Shown here: piece after piece, positions 26,879 through 36,511 of the stretch
How the letters are laid out: the number at the start of each line of letters is the position of its first letter
Position numbering within the stretch: the stretch's first letter is position 1
Assembly: GCA_019244185.1 (NCBI GenBank)
Contig: JAFATB010000014.1
Location: 680,637-744,636 of the forward strand
Source: Acidobacteriota bacterium
GTDB lineage: Bacteria > Acidobacteriota > Thermoanaerobaculia > Gp7-AA8
DNA: 64,000 nt
Direction: 5' to 3'
Notes under the pieces: generated by a model
What the model was told of the DNA's origin: nothing
The model's database searches: none
The model's input: only the letters and a program-made list of their open reading frames with translations
Program-made: the position numbers and the translations under genes

Positions 26879-28067
26879 GGAACGCGCCGGCAACGCCGTG
26901 CACCTGCGCCTCTCCGGACGCCTCGACAACCATTGGTCGCAGTCGCTCGACGAGGCGCTGCACGAGGTCGCACGCGAAGGCGCGCGCCACGTGCGCCTCG
27001 ATTGCTCCGGCGTCACGTATCTCAGCTCTGCCGCCGCGGCGGTGCTGCTGAAGCATCATCGCGACGCGGCGGCGCTCCACGGCTCGCTCGAGATCTCCGC
27101 GGCATCCGAACGCGCGCGCAACACGCTGCGGCTCATGGGATTCGTCGAGCTGCTGCTGGCGGGATCGGGGAGCGGTGCGGCGCGGCGCAAAACGCTGTCG
27201 ATTCCGCTGCCGCTCGAGTCGGAGCGCGCGACGTACGAGAGCCGCATCCTCGACGGACGCAAATCGGAGCTGTCGGTGATCGGCGATCCCGAGCTGAAGT
27301 CGTCGTCGTCCGCGCTCTCGATCTACCGCGACGTCTTCGCCCTCGGCGTCGGCGCGCTCGGCGCGAACCACGACGACTGCCGCGAGCGTTTCGGCGAGTT
27401 CGTGGCCGCCGCCGGCGGCGCCGCGTTCATGCCGACGGACGGCACCGCCACTCCCGATTACATGGTCAGCGCGGTCGGACTCGTACCGACGGTGCACGCG
27501 CTGTCCGCGATCACGTTTCGCGGCGCGCCGAGCCATCAGCTGCGCTTCGAATCGAACACCGCGGATGCGGGCGTGCCGCTGAGCGACGTCGTCCGCGCGA
27601 GCGCGTCGCTCGCGGCCACGCCTACGTTCGGCATCGTCATGGCGGCCGACATCGCCGGCCTCGTTTGCACGCGCCTCCGCCGCTCGCCCGCGCGCGAAGG
27701 CATTCAGTTCGATTTTCCCGCCGTGCGCGACTGGCTCTCGTTCACGAGCGAGCGCGAGTTCGCGCGCTTCAGCTGTCTCGTCGTCGGCGTCGCCTCCGCG
27801 TCGCCGTCCGCCGCGCTCGCGCCCTTCGTGCGACCGATGAGCGACGAGCATCACGGTCACTTCCACGCGGTCGTGTCGGCCTTCCGCTCGCTGCCGCGCG
27901 GCAAGCTGCAGGTCGGGGACATCGTCACCGCGTGGCTGCAGCCGCGCAGTCTCGTCTCGGTCGTGCACCTGCTGCGCGACGCACGGACGCCGGAAGGCGG
28001 TAGCGAGAGCGAGTTCCAGCGCGGCGCATGCTGGGTCTTCCCGATCGCGGAGGGGAGCGCGTCATGA
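26865..28067 (+). CDS. STAS-domain protein within the ABC operon
   Basis: A 400-residue protein. Residues 1-105 are a STAS domain of the anti-sigma-antagonist type, with the typical strand-helix order (VHLRLSGRLDNHWSQSLDEA, then VRLDCSGVTYLSSAAAAVLL). The Ser-Ser pair lies where antagonists are phosphorylated. The other 290 residues have no family I recognise; they look globular and cytoplasmic, with strands such as HALSAITFRGAPSHQLRFES and a region around PTFGIVMAADIAGLV. Start and stop overlap both neighbours (14 bases upstream, ATGA with the permease), so it is made together with the transporter. A regulatory role on the transporter or a signalling partner is inferred. Confidence 0.72.
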   Translation: MEIVKERAGNAVHLRLSGRLDNHWSQSLDEALHEVAREGARHVRLDCSGVTYLSSAAAAVLLKHHRDAAALHGSLEISAASERARNTLRLMGFVELLLAGSGSGAARRKTLSIPLPLESERATYESRILDGRKSELSVIGDPELKSSSSALSIYRDVFALGVGALGANHDDCRERFGEFVAAAGGAAFMPTDGTATPDYMVSAVGLVPTVHALSAITFRGAPSHQLRFESNTADAGVPLSDVVRASASLAATPTFGIVMAADIAGLVCTRLRRSPAREGIQFDFPAVRDWLSFTSEREFARFSCLVVGVASASPSAALAPFVRPMSDEHHGHFHAVVSAFRSLPRGKLQVGDIVTAWLQPRSLVSVVHLLRDARTPEGGSESEFQRGACWVFPIAEGSAS

Positions 28068-28990
28068 CGCTGCTGCTCTCCGCATGGACGATCGGCTTGA
28101 TTCTGTCGCTGCTGGCGCTCGGCATCTACATCAGCTACCGCGTCTTCAAGTTCGCCGACATCACGGCCGACGGCTCGATCACGTTCGGCGCGGCGGTGGC
28201 GGCGGCGATGCTGACGCGCGGCGTGCATCCGGTCACCGCGAGCGTGACCGCATTCTTCGCCGGATGTCTCGCCGGACTCTGCACCGGCGTGCTGCACACG
28301 CGCTTCAAGATCAATCAACTGCTGTCCGGCATCCTGGTGATGACCGCGCTCTATTCGATCAACCTGCATGTGATGGGCTCGAGCAACATCCCGCTGCTCT
28401 CTGTCACGACCATTACCACGTACGCGCAGAGCCTCGGCCGCTGGATCACCGGCCACGACTCGGCGACACTCCTCGGCTGGCCGGTGAATGCGCGCGACGT
28501 CGGCTCGCTGCTGCTCGTCGGCGCGATCGTGTTCGTCATCGCCCTCCTCGCCTGGCTGTTCTTCCGCACGAACCTCGGCAGCGCCATGCGCGCGTCCGGC
28601 GACAACGAGCAGATGATCCGCGCGCTCGGCGTGAGCGTGGAGAACATGATCGTCCTCGGCCTCTGCGTCGCGAACGGCCTGGTCGCATTCGCCGGGGCGC
28701 TGCTCGCGCAGTACCAGGGCTTCGCGGACGTGCAGATGGGCATCGGCATGATCGTCTGGGGCCTCGCGAGCGTGATCATCGGACGCGCGCTGATCGGCAC
28801 CGACAGCGTCGGCGCCGCGCTCATCGGCACGATCATGGGCTCGGTGTTGTTTCGTCTGATCGTCGCGCTCGCGCTGCGCTGGGGCCTCAATCCGAACGAC
28901 CTCAAGCTCGTCACCGCGCTGTTCGTGTTCGGCGCGCTCGTGCTGCCCACGCTCATGCAGAGAGTGAAACGCCATGCTCCAGCTACGTGA
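28064..28990 (+). CDS. ABC transporter permease (TrpY-like)
   Basis: A 308-residue integral membrane protein with about eight hydrophobic helices. It matches the branched-chain amino acid/ribose type permease fold (COG4120 type), with the conserved loop GSAMRASGDNEQMIRALGVS that contacts the ATPase. The ATG at 28064 overlaps the STAS stop codon (ATGA). Its end overlaps the ATPase start by 17 bases. It should form the inner-membrane channel for the ligand held by the first gene product. Confidence 0.92.
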   Translation: MTLLLSAWTIGLILSLLALGIYISYRVFKFADITADGSITFGAAVAAAMLTRGVHPVTASVTAFFAGCLAGLCTGVLHTRFKINQLLSGILVMTALYSINLHVMGSSNIPLLSVTTITTYAQSLGRWITGHDSATLLGWPVNARDVGSLLLVGAIVFVIALLAWLFFRTNLGSAMRASGDNEQMIRALGVSVENMIVLGLCVANGLVAFAGALLAQYQGFADVQMGIGMIVWGLASVIIGRALIGTDSVGAALIGTIMGSVLFRLIVALALRWGLNPNDLKLVTALFVFGALVLPTLMQRVKRHAPAT

Positions 28991-29786
28991 GTTGCAGAAG
29001 ACGTTCTTCGCGGGCACGCCGAACGAAGTGCGTGCGTTGCGCGGCGTGTCGCTGCAGATCGAGGACGGCTCGTTCGTCATCGTCATCGGCACGAACGGCT
29101 CGGGGAAGTCGACGCTGCTGAACGCGGTCGCGGGCAGTTTCTTCGTCGATCGCGGCGCGATTCAGATCGCGGGGAAGGACGTCACGCGCTGGCCGGAGCA
29201 TCGCCGCGCGTCGATGATCGGACGCGTCTTTCAGAATCCCTTCAGCGGCACCGCGCCGACGATGACGGTCGCCGAGAACCTCGCGCTCGCGGCGCGGCGC
29301 GGTCAGCCGCGCGGGCTGGGGCGGCTGCTGCCGGCGCGGATCCAGAAAGAGCTGCGCGACCGCGTGGCCTCGCTGAACATGCAGCTCGAGACGCGCATGC
29401 ACAATCCGATCGGCACGCTCTCCGGCGGCCAGCGCCAGGCGCTGACGCTGCTGATGGCGACGTGGCGGCGCCCCGATCTGCTGCTGCTCGACGAGCACAC
29501 CGCGGCGCTCGATCCGAAGAGCGCCGATCAGATCGTGCGGCTCACCGAGGAGATCGTGTCCGAGCATCGGCTGACGACGCTGATGGTGACGCACTCGATG
29601 CAGCAGGCGGCGACGCTCGGCGACCGCATCGTGATGATGAATCAGGGCAACGTGCACGCCGACTACGCCGGCGCGCACCGCCGCCACCTCCGCGCCGACG
29701 ATCTCGTCCGCCGCTTCGACGAGATCCGCCGCGAGGAACGCCTCGACGCCTCCGCGGCGCAGCTGTTGCGCGAGACCTACGTCTGA
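28974..29786 (+). CDS. ABC transporter ATP-binding protein (TrpZ-like)
   Basis: A 270-residue ATPase with Walker A GTNGSGKST, a Q-loop at VFQNPFSG, the signature LSGGQRQALTLLMA and Walker B LLLLDEHTAALDP. The DEHTAALDP variant and the preceding ATWRRP segment are typical of the COG1101 group that accompanies COG2984/COG4120 subunits. It closes the operon. About 50 bases later the lower-GC block begins with genes on the opposite strand, and no clear terminator is visible between them. Confidence 0.93.
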   Translation: MLQLRELQKTFFAGTPNEVRALRGVSLQIEDGSFVIVIGTNGSGKSTLLNAVAGSFFVDRGAIQIAGKDVTRWPEHRRASMIGRVFQNPFSGTAPTMTVAENLALAARRGQPRGLGRLLPARIQKELRDRVASLNMQLETRMHNPIGTLSGGQRQALTLLMATWRRPDLLLLDEHTAALDPKSADQIVRLTEEIVSEHRLTTLMVTHSMQQAATLGDRIVMMNQGNVHADYAGAHRRHLRADDLVRRFDEIRREERLDASAAQLLRETYV

Positions 29787-29836
29787 CGCGCGGCCCGTCC
29801 TGTACGACCCATATCGTGTTTGTTGTTGAACGGCGC

Positions 29837-30640
29837 TCATTCGCGCACGATCTGGTACGCGATGAGAATGACACCGACGACAAACAATGCACATGCCGCG
29901 GCGACTGAGGGGATCTCCGGCGGCCGATGGCCTTTGACAATTTCGTACAAGCTCGAAAAGGCCCCGCTCAGGAATGCGCCGCCGAGCATGCCGCAGAGGG
30001 CGTGCAACTTACGGCGTCGTTGCCGCGCGATGTTCTTCACCGCCATCGTTACGTAAAAACCCGAGATCGCAGGCGCGTCGTGCCGACGCATCACGCCGAC
30101 GCATTCCATGAGGAGGTCGTGAATGTACCGGTCGACAGAATCATGAAAGGCGCTGAGGCCGTCCGGTGCAAACGGCGAAACCGGAAGATTGCGCAGCTGC
30201 TTACGCGCCGCTTCGGTGATCGTGGGATTCGTGATGCCAAGAGTCATGTCCCTGCTTCCTTCCTGTGCGAGACCCGCCGCTCCGATTGCGCGCCGGTAGA
30301 CGTCTTTCGTCTGCCGCTCCAGTGCTTTCAGCATGGTCGAAGCGCTTCGTCCAGGCGTGTTCGCGAGCAACCGCGCGACCGCCGTGATGAAGCCGGCGAG
30401 AATGGCGATGAGGCTCACGGTGAGCTCGCGTTCGAATGTGAGGGCGAACATGCCAGCGACCGAGACCGCCCCGGTAAGTGCGGTGGCGATGGTGACCGTT
30501 ACGCTCAGGACGAACCGTGACGCCGACGAATCACTCTCAATCATTTTCTCGACGCGGCGATAGACCTCAGCAGCACTGAGATTGTTCGCGCGCAGACGAC
30601 GAAGCTGCTCCAGGAGCTCTTCCAGCGTTTTTCTGTTCAC
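29837..30640 (-). CDS. Membrane protein, last gene of the tubulin/VWA operon
   Basis: A 267-residue protein starting at GTG 30640, which overlaps the TGA of the upstream gene (GTGA), so translation is coupled. An N-terminal amphipathic helix (NRKTLEELLEQLRRLRANNL) is followed by two hydrophobic helices (about residues 45-90), a soluble stretch of about 125 residues, and two more helices near the C-terminus (HALCGMLGGAFLSGAF and IPSVAAACALFVVGVILIAY). I do not recognise the family. Its consistent overlap with the upstream lipoprotein gene suggests they act together at the inner membrane. Confidence 0.75.
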   Translation of the reverse strand: MNRKTLEELLEQLRRLRANNLSAAEVYRRVEKMIESDSSASRFVLSVTVTIATALTGAVSVAGMFALTFERELTVSLIAILAGFITAVARLLANTPGRSASTMLKALERQTKDVYRRAIGAAGLAQEGSRDMTLGITNPTITEAARKQLRNLPVSPFAPDGLSAFHDSVDRYIHDLLMECVGVMRRHDAPAISGFYVTMAVKNIARQRRRKLHALCGMLGGAFLSGAFSSLYEIVKGHRPPEIPSVAAACALFVVGVILIAYQIVRE

Positions 30641-31488
30641 ACGCGTCCCTCGAGAGATTCCTGGTCGGCCTTGTAGTCGAGCAGCCGCTGCGGGACCGTG
30701 GTTCCGAAGCGATAGTTGGACGGGTTGTCGCCGCAACGATCGAGTACGGCACGCCAGAAGGTCTTCAATTCATGGACAGGTGGACGAGCCACGCGCTGTC
30801 CCGACGTCGGCACTGTCGGCAGAATCGCAGTGACACTTGCACCGTTTAGTTGCAGCAACGATACGGGCGGGAGCGCGCGGGCCGCGGCGATTTCGCGTTC
30901 GATGGAGGTCTTCTGCAACTTCACCGGCTTGTGCAGCAGCGAATCGCCGCAGTCTTCGAGCATGTCGCTGACCACCACGATCTCGGCAGCGGTGCCTGGT
31001 TCCGTAATTTCTTCCGCTTTGCGGAATGCGCCTGAGACGCATGTGTGATTCCGGCCGTCGGCCGGCCCGGCAAGTAATGTTCTCAGTTTGTCCGCGACGT
31101 CCCGGCTCCATTTCGCGCGCGCCATATCGACGGCTACGGCATCGCTCGTAGTCTGAATCTGCGGCAGTTGGTCATTGAAGACGGCTCCGGCGCGCTGCAC
31201 GTCTTCAAGCAGGGGAAACACGTACAAGTGAGCGCCTGTCGGTAGGAGACCGATGATCGTTTGTACGTTGGCAATGACCGACGCCTGTTCCTGCGGCGTA
31301 AGACTGCGGGTGACGTCTGCAAAGACGATGAACAGACGCGGTGATGCCGGTGTTTCGACCGATCCGGCCGAGGAGGACGCGGACGGTGCCATCGCTGCGT
31401 TGCTGCCGGTTGATGTCGTCGGCTGCTTACCGCCGCAAGCGATGACGACGGCGACGACGACGAGGCTCAGCGCGGATCGCCGAATCAC
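30637..31488 (-). CDS. VWA-like lipoprotein
   Basis: A 283-residue protein with a lipoprotein signal (hydrophobic core, then VVIAC with the lipid Cys at residue 18). After a Ser/Thr/Ala linker, residues 50-240 look like a von Willebrand A fold: RLFIVFADVTRSLT gives a DxTxS metal-site motif and AEIVVVSDMLEDCGDS gives a later acidic strand end. Because the metal motif uses Thr instead of the first Ser, metal binding is plausible but not certain. The start overlaps the upstream stop codon (ATGA) and the stop overlaps the next start. It would be tethered to a membrane surface facing the periplasm. Confidence 0.72.
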   Translation of the reverse strand: MIRRSALSLVVVAVVIACGGKQPTTSTGSNAAMAPSASSSAGSVETPASPRLFIVFADVTRSLTPQEQASVIANVQTIIGLLPTGAHLYVFPLLEDVQRAGAVFNDQLPQIQTTSDAVAVDMARAKWSRDVADKLRTLLAGPADGRNHTCVSGAFRKAEEITEPGTAAEIVVVSDMLEDCGDSLLHKPVKLQKTSIEREIAAARALPPVSLLQLNGASVTAILPTVPTSGQRVARPPVHELKTFWRAVLDRCGDNPSNYRFGTTVPQRLLDYKADQESLEGRV

Positions 31489-32708
31489 GATGACGTTCTC
31501 TCCTGGACTGGTGCTGCAGTTTCGCTGAAGTGACGTTCGGCGACGCCGAGCCTACGTTTCAATGCGACCTGAATGCGCTCGTGCAACCGTCGCCCGTCAT
31601 GCAACGTCTCCGGGACGAGAACGCCTCTCAGGAATCCTTGTTCGTAAAGGCTCATGGCTACGGCCTCAACGCGTCCTGCGTCGAGTTGAGCTGCCGCGGC
31701 AGCCTCGTTTTCGGCGCTTTTCACGAGGGCCTCGGTCTTCCGCGCTTCGGCCATCAGCTCGTCCGCAGCGGATCGCGTCTCTCGACAGCTCTTTCTCAGG
31801 ACGCGATACCGATTGATGTTCTGAATGCGACTCCAGCCGACGGACGCACAGATGCCGCCGATGATCGGCAGCGTCAGCGTCAGCAGCACGAACGACATTC
31901 CGGCGTCTCTCTGCATCTTTGCGGTAAGGCCGACGACGTCGGCGGCCATGCCGTTCGTATCGGTTGCCGTCGCGCGCCGCGCTTCCTGCAGCGATTTAAC
32001 GCCGGTGCGCAGTTCCGCGAGGTAGTAGAGATTCCACGTGACGAGCGTAATGAGCCCGACGACCATGACGCCGGACACGATGCGCATCCAGAGCTTGTGC
32101 TGTAACGCCGGCTTGAAGAAGAAGTCCGCGACGAATTTGAAGAAGAGACCCAGCGCCGCGATGCCGATCGCGAAGGCGAGCGGTTCCCACATGGATCTCC
32201 AGTCCAGCCGGATCGAGTCGAGGTTTGCGAGTTTCGCGTAGTTCGTTTTGATCTCGAGACCATCGGCGGCGAGAAGCGAAAGCGGCAGATCTGCAATCCA
32301 AAGGATTGCCGCTACGACGCAGTAAACGACACCCAGAGGCCAGGAAAAACTTGCCGGACTGTCGAGACGGTGGCGCTCGAGCGCGATGAATCCCTCTTCG
32401 ATCCGTACGGCGTCGCCGCGCGCCCGGTCGGCACGCTCGACGGCCGTGTGCATATCGGCTTTCGCCAGTTCGACGCGATGCGTCGTCGCTGCGCGTACTG
32501 CAGCGCACCACTGCTCGGCGCGATGACGGTAGACCGCTGAAATCTGCGGTGCGCGAACGCCGAGGCGACCGTCCGTCCAGCCCCGACGGTACTCCGCTTC
32601 ACCGTACGAAGTCGGTAGCGGTTCACCCGAACTGTCATCGAAGCGTTCGTTGGTGTCGTTGCCTGCCAGTGGCCATGCGGAAACTTCATGTACTGTGTTG
32701 TCCGTCAT
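31485..32708 (-). CDS. Multi-spanning membrane protein with helical N-terminus
   Basis: A 407-residue protein. Residues 1-120 are soluble and mostly helical (EQWCAAVRAATTHRVELAKA). Four hydrophobic helices follow at about 124-145, 175-195, 210-230 and 270-292, and a charged, coiled-coil-like C-terminal part closes it (ETRSAADELMAEARKTEALV). No known family is recognised. It overlaps both neighbours by 4 bases. Together with the next gene upstream it probably makes the membrane platform of the system. Confidence 0.72.
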   Translation of the reverse strand: MTDNTVHEVSAWPLAGNDTNERFDDSSGEPLPTSYGEAEYRRGWTDGRLGVRAPQISAVYRHRAEQWCAAVRAATTHRVELAKADMHTAVERADRARGDAVRIEEGFIALERHRLDSPASFSWPLGVVYCVVAAILWIADLPLSLLAADGLEIKTNYAKLANLDSIRLDWRSMWEPLAFAIGIAALGLFFKFVADFFFKPALQHKLWMRIVSGVMVVGLITLVTWNLYYLAELRTGVKSLQEARRATATDTNGMAADVVGLTAKMQRDAGMSFVLLTLTLPIIGGICASVGWSRIQNINRYRVLRKSCRETRSAADELMAEARKTEALVKSAENEAAAAAQLDAGRVEAVAMSLYEQGFLRGVLVPETLHDGRRLHERIQVALKRRLGVAERHFSETAAPVQERTSS

Positions 32709-34678
32709 TTTTTCGTCCCTTCTGGGAGCGGAGGGGGAAGGGGTATCGCAAACCGGAGCGAGCGTGTGGCCGCCTCCTGAGAGAGAATCAGGAGCCGCAG
32801 TTCGTTCGCTCCTTTTCCCGCCCGCGCGATCAGTTCGGCGTCCTCGGCGGTGGACTCATCGACCCGTCCTTGCGTCTCTGCCAGTTCGCGGCGAAGTTCC
32901 TTTCGCCGTTCGAGTGAGGTCTCCCGTTCGATCTCTTCGATCTTGTTCGCGATTCGTTGTTTGCTCTCCTCCAGGCGCGAAATTTGACGTGACAGCTTCG
33001 TGATGGCCTCGAACAATTCGGGCGGCAAACCAGCGTCGAACGCCGCGAACTCGAAAGACGCAGTGAGCTGGGAAGTCTTCTTCCGCGATAACGGCCATAG
33101 GCTCACGGTGTACCAGTGTTTCTTTCCTGAGTTGCCGTTCGACATGCCATACCCGTTGCCGAGGCTTAGCGCGCGTTGAAACTTTTCAATACGCAAACGC
33201 TCGCGCGCGTAATCGGCGTCGATCTGGATCTGCCGTTGCAGCGCACGGCGGGAAAGCTGTGGTTGCTCGGGGCCGTACGTGTAGAAGCGGGTGTCAGCTT
33301 CAATTTCGCGCAAGCGCTCCTGCGTTTTGTCCACGTCCTTGTAAACACCTTTGTAGACGAGACCGTAGGCCAGCGACAGAGAGCCGAGAAGCATGAAAAG
33401 CATCCAGAGACCCCACCGCGCATCGCGCGCGAGGTACGCTGCCAACGTCACTGCGGCGATCAGGGCCAGCGGCGCGACCGCGAATTCCCATGAACTGCTG
33501 AAACTGCGGCCATCGTTCCGCGGCTCGATGATTTTGATCGCATACATCATTGTGACCGCGGCGGTGAGCATTGCGATCGTGCTTCCGATCGCCGTGTTGG
33601 TGAGGGTCGACAGTAAGTGACGGAAAACGCCCTGCTCCGTGCGGCCTGCGGCAACGAATGCTACGATCATGCATCCCGCGAGAACGTAGGGTAGCGACGC
33701 GATCAGCCTGATGTATGAATGGCGCGTGATGTCGGCCTGGCCGAAATGCAGGCCTGGAATGGACGTCGAGCGCCGTTCGAGTTTTTTCCATGAGTCGTAG
33801 AAACGGTGCATCAGCCAGTCGACACCGATCGTTGCGAATAGGAGTAAAAGGACGCATGCGAAAAGCAGCGTGAAAGGCGTCTCAAATCGTGACAGCGACT
33901 GGTTCGGTAAGTCCGCGAATGATCGGGCTGTCGTCAGCACCCAGTCGATGGTGAAGTCGTCATCGATCAATTGAGCAAATACTGCTCCGATTGCCGGAAC
34001 GGAGGCGTATCCGACCCACGCCAGGAATCCTGCGAGAGTGCGGGTGATGAGGGCCGCGCTCAAGCGAGACGATCGCTGCTCGACTTCCTCTGCTAGTGTG
34101 CGCAGTTTCTCCGTCCGCGCTTTGAGCTCTTCGAGCTTTCGGGCACGACTCTCCGCCGCTGCCTCCCACGACTTTTTCCGCTCCTGAAATTCTCTGAGCG
34201 CGTCGCCATGGAGCCTGTCGCGAGCTTCCTGGCGCTGAATGTCGAGCTGCTGGATTTGAGCTGCAACTAGGGCCTGTGCGTTGGCCAACCGTTTCTCGTT
34301 GAGCTCTCGTTGGGCCCCGTCGAGTTGCGCCTGAAGGCCATCGAGCTCGCTGTCAATCCGCGCCGCCTCCGCGGAGTGCTCGCGGAGTTCCTCGGCGAGC
34401 GGCGTATGGACGGCCAGTTCTTCGTGAATGCGAGCCGCGTTTTGTAGAAGTTGTGAGCGTTCCCGATCCCCTCGAGCGATAATTGCAGCGCGTACGTTTC
34501 CCTCGATCGTCCTGACCCATACATCCATTTCGCGTCCATCCGACCCGCCATCGGGGAATGCCGCGCGGACGGTCGCTGCGTCGAGGACATCGTCGACCGT
34601 TACGAGGCCGGACGCCGGCCGTAGCAAGAGCACGGGCGTGCTTGCCGCGTCTTCTTTTGCGTCATCGTCAATGTCCAT
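32705..34678 (-). CDS. Large coiled-coil membrane protein
   Basis: A 657-residue protein from the ATG at 34678, preferred over one 42 bases upstream because GGAGG lies directly before it. Residues 75-205 form a long charged coiled coil (ARIDSELDGLQAQLDGAQRE and onward). Then come about seven hydrophobic helices (residues 215-440), and a second charged helical region (470-640) with EESKQRIANKIEEIERETSL. The C-terminus is Pro-rich. The layout, cytoplasmic coiled coils on both sides of a membrane domain, would suit a scaffold linking the membrane to a filament such as the tubulin-like protein. That is inference; no homologous family is recognised. Confidence 0.75.
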   Translation of the reverse strand: MDIDDDAKEDAASTPVLLLRPASGLVTVDDVLDAATVRAAFPDGGSDGREMDVWVRTIEGNVRAAIIARGDRERSQLLQNAARIHEELAVHTPLAEELREHSAEAARIDSELDGLQAQLDGAQRELNEKRLANAQALVAAQIQQLDIQRQEARDRLHGDALREFQERKKSWEAAAESRARKLEELKARTEKLRTLAEEVEQRSSRLSAALITRTLAGFLAWVGYASVPAIGAVFAQLIDDDFTIDWVLTTARSFADLPNQSLSRFETPFTLLFACVLLLLFATIGVDWLMHRFYDSWKKLERRSTSIPGLHFGQADITRHSYIRLIASLPYVLAGCMIVAFVAAGRTEQGVFRHLLSTLTNTAIGSTIAMLTAAVTMMYAIKIIEPRNDGRSFSSSWEFAVAPLALIAAVTLAAYLARDARWGLWMLFMLLGSLSLAYGLVYKGVYKDVDKTQERLREIEADTRFYTYGPEQPQLSRRALQRQIQIDADYARERLRIEKFQRALSLGNGYGMSNGNSGKKHWYTVSLWPLSRKKTSQLTASFEFAAFDAGLPPELFEAITKLSRQISRLEESKQRIANKIEEIERETSLERRKELRRELAETQGRVDESTAEDAELIARAGKGANELRLLILSQEAATRSLRFAIPLPPPLPEGTKK

Positions 34679-34753
34679 CCTCTCCTCCGCCGGACGGCAC
34701 TCTCTGCCTGCTACGGACACCAGCCATTTCGCGAATGTGAGATGAACGCTGAC

Positions 34754-36502
34754 TCATGTTCGTGGACGGCGCGTGAGTCCTCGCACGAGCAGGCAGGCAG
34801 CGGCCGCGGATATGAAGATCGCAATCGCGATCCACGTCACTGGCGGCGTTTGTTCGAATGCGACATCCGCCGGCGTAAAGCAGACGTTGTAGGTCTCAGG
34901 GAGCAATGCGCGCTCCGCCGAGAGATGTAGGCGATAGCGTCCGGGTGCCGCCGCGCCCTCGATGTGCGCCTCCAACACGCCGTTGCGCACATGGAACGCG
35001 GCGCGGTTCGGAGTCAGGTGATCCTCACGATAGACCGCAAGACGGAGCCACTGCGGCGCCGGTCCCGTATCCAGTGAGTACCAGTCCACGCGGCGGCGCG
35101 CTTCGTCACGGCAATCGATCGCGATCCGCGTGGGCCATGTCCACATGCCCATGGCGACGGTGCTGGTGCGGAAGGCACGGACGCGACAGTCGATCCGCTC
35201 GGCAGGTGTAACGGTAAAGCCCGACCAGTGGTCGTGAAAGATCGCTAGTTCGCGGCCGTTGATATTCCGCGTGGTGATCCGGACATCGGTCCAGTAGCGG
35301 CCGGCGCGATGACAGGCGATGGAATGTGCAACGATGAACGTAGCCGGTGCGGACGCACGCACTCGCACCATGGCCGTGGGAACATGCGCGCCTGCTGGCG
35401 TCACCAGCATTAGCGACAGAGAAAGAGGGTATTCCGGCAGCTCGAGCATCGGCGTGCCATTGCTGTCGACGAGTCGGTACGCGATACCGACCTCGTCATG
35501 CTGCCGCGGAGCGGTGCCGACGGACGGATACAGAAGCATCCCGCGCGCGAAGAACTGTTGAGAGAAGATCTTCACGTGCAGGCGCCCGGCGGGTACGCGG
35601 AACAACCATTGGCCCGGCGCCGGACGATGGACGGTCACCGCGACGAGTGTGTCTCCCAGATGTACGCGTTCGACGCCCGCACTACTGTCGTTCAGCGGCC
35701 ACAACGTGTCGGGCGCGTAGATGTCGACCCGTCCCGTGGGCTTGGATCGCGAGACGATGTCGAACACAACCACATCAAGATAGGGCGCTACAACCAGCAC
35801 CTCGGCCGATTCCGATGCGGCAGTCGTCGTATCGCTTTCGCGCGACGGAGCGCCGAGGATCGTTGTGAAGACGGAGTGGATTGCCCGCACCGCGGTGATG
35901 CGGTTGCGCTGTAAGGCGTGTACACGGTTGTGAGAAACGGATTGCCATAAACCTCGAGGCACACCGCCATGGATGCCATTGAGCAAGAAAACATCGATCG
36001 TCGCCGGCCCGAGATCGGCGGCCGTCATGCGCAGCAACTCACATGAGACACATCGTCCGCCGGCGGGACGACCGTTGGGAATGCCATCTGTCACCAGTAC
36101 AACTGCGCGGCGCCTTAGCGGGTCGTCCGGCAATGACGCCAGCAAGTCGCGTGACGTTTCGAACGCGCCGACGAGGTTTGTCCGTCCGAGGTGCGTTCGA
36201 GCGGTCGCATCAATGACGCGCCGGATCCCTTCGTGGTCTCGAGCGACGACCGTGAAGGGGAGGTCGATGCGTACGGTCGTACCGAAACTGACCAATGCGA
36301 GCCGGTGCATGAGGTGCGATGTCGTCGCGCTGTGTGCGAGCAACTCGGCGGCGACGATGCTGACCGTGGAGGAAATACCTGCAGAGTCCCTCGTGCTCGC
36401 TGACCGATCGATGAGCACGAGCAGATCGACACCGGCATCCGCGTACACGGCCCGACTGACCAGGATCAGCGCGAGCAGTGTCGGGACGACGAACCTGGAC
36501 AC
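34754..36502 (-). CDS. Exported VWA-domain protein with C-terminal membrane anchor
   Basis: A 582-residue protein from a GTG start. It has a signal peptide (residues 1-21) and a von Willebrand A domain at residues 25-215 with a complete metal site: DRSAS (Asp32, Ser34, Ser36), a Thr in GRTNLVGAF and Asp in VVLVTDGIPNG. Residues 230-540 are beta-sandwich-like modules (VDIYAPDTLWPL, LYPSVGTAPRQHDEVGIAYR). One transmembrane helix ends the protein (WIAIAIFISAAAACLLV). Nearly all of it would face the periplasm. It begins 9 bases after the tubulin-like gene ends and is followed by a 75-base gap. Confidence 0.87.
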   Translation of the reverse strand: MSRFVVPTLLALILVSRAVYADAGVDLLVLIDRSASTRDSAGISSTVSIVAAELLAHSATTSHLMHRLALVSFGTTVRIDLPFTVVARDHEGIRRVIDATARTHLGRTNLVGAFETSRDLLASLPDDPLRRRAVVLVTDGIPNGRPAGGRCVSCELLRMTAADLGPATIDVFLLNGIHGGVPRGLWQSVSHNRVHALQRNRITAVRAIHSVFTTILGAPSRESDTTTAASESAEVLVVAPYLDVVVFDIVSRSKPTGRVDIYAPDTLWPLNDSSAGVERVHLGDTLVAVTVHRPAPGQWLFRVPAGRLHVKIFSQQFFARGMLLYPSVGTAPRQHDEVGIAYRLVDSNGTPMLELPEYPLSLSLMLVTPAGAHVPTAMVRVRASAPATFIVAHSIACHRAGRYWTDVRITTRNINGRELAIFHDHWSGFTVTPAERIDCRVRAFRTSTVAMGMWTWPTRIAIDCRDEARRRVDWYSLDTGPAPQWLRLAVYREDHLTPNRAAFHVRNGVLEAHIEGAAAPGRYRLHLSAERALLPETYNVCFTPADVAFEQTPPVTWIAIAIFISAAAACLLVRGLTRRPRT

Positions 36503-36511
36503 GCTGAGTCC

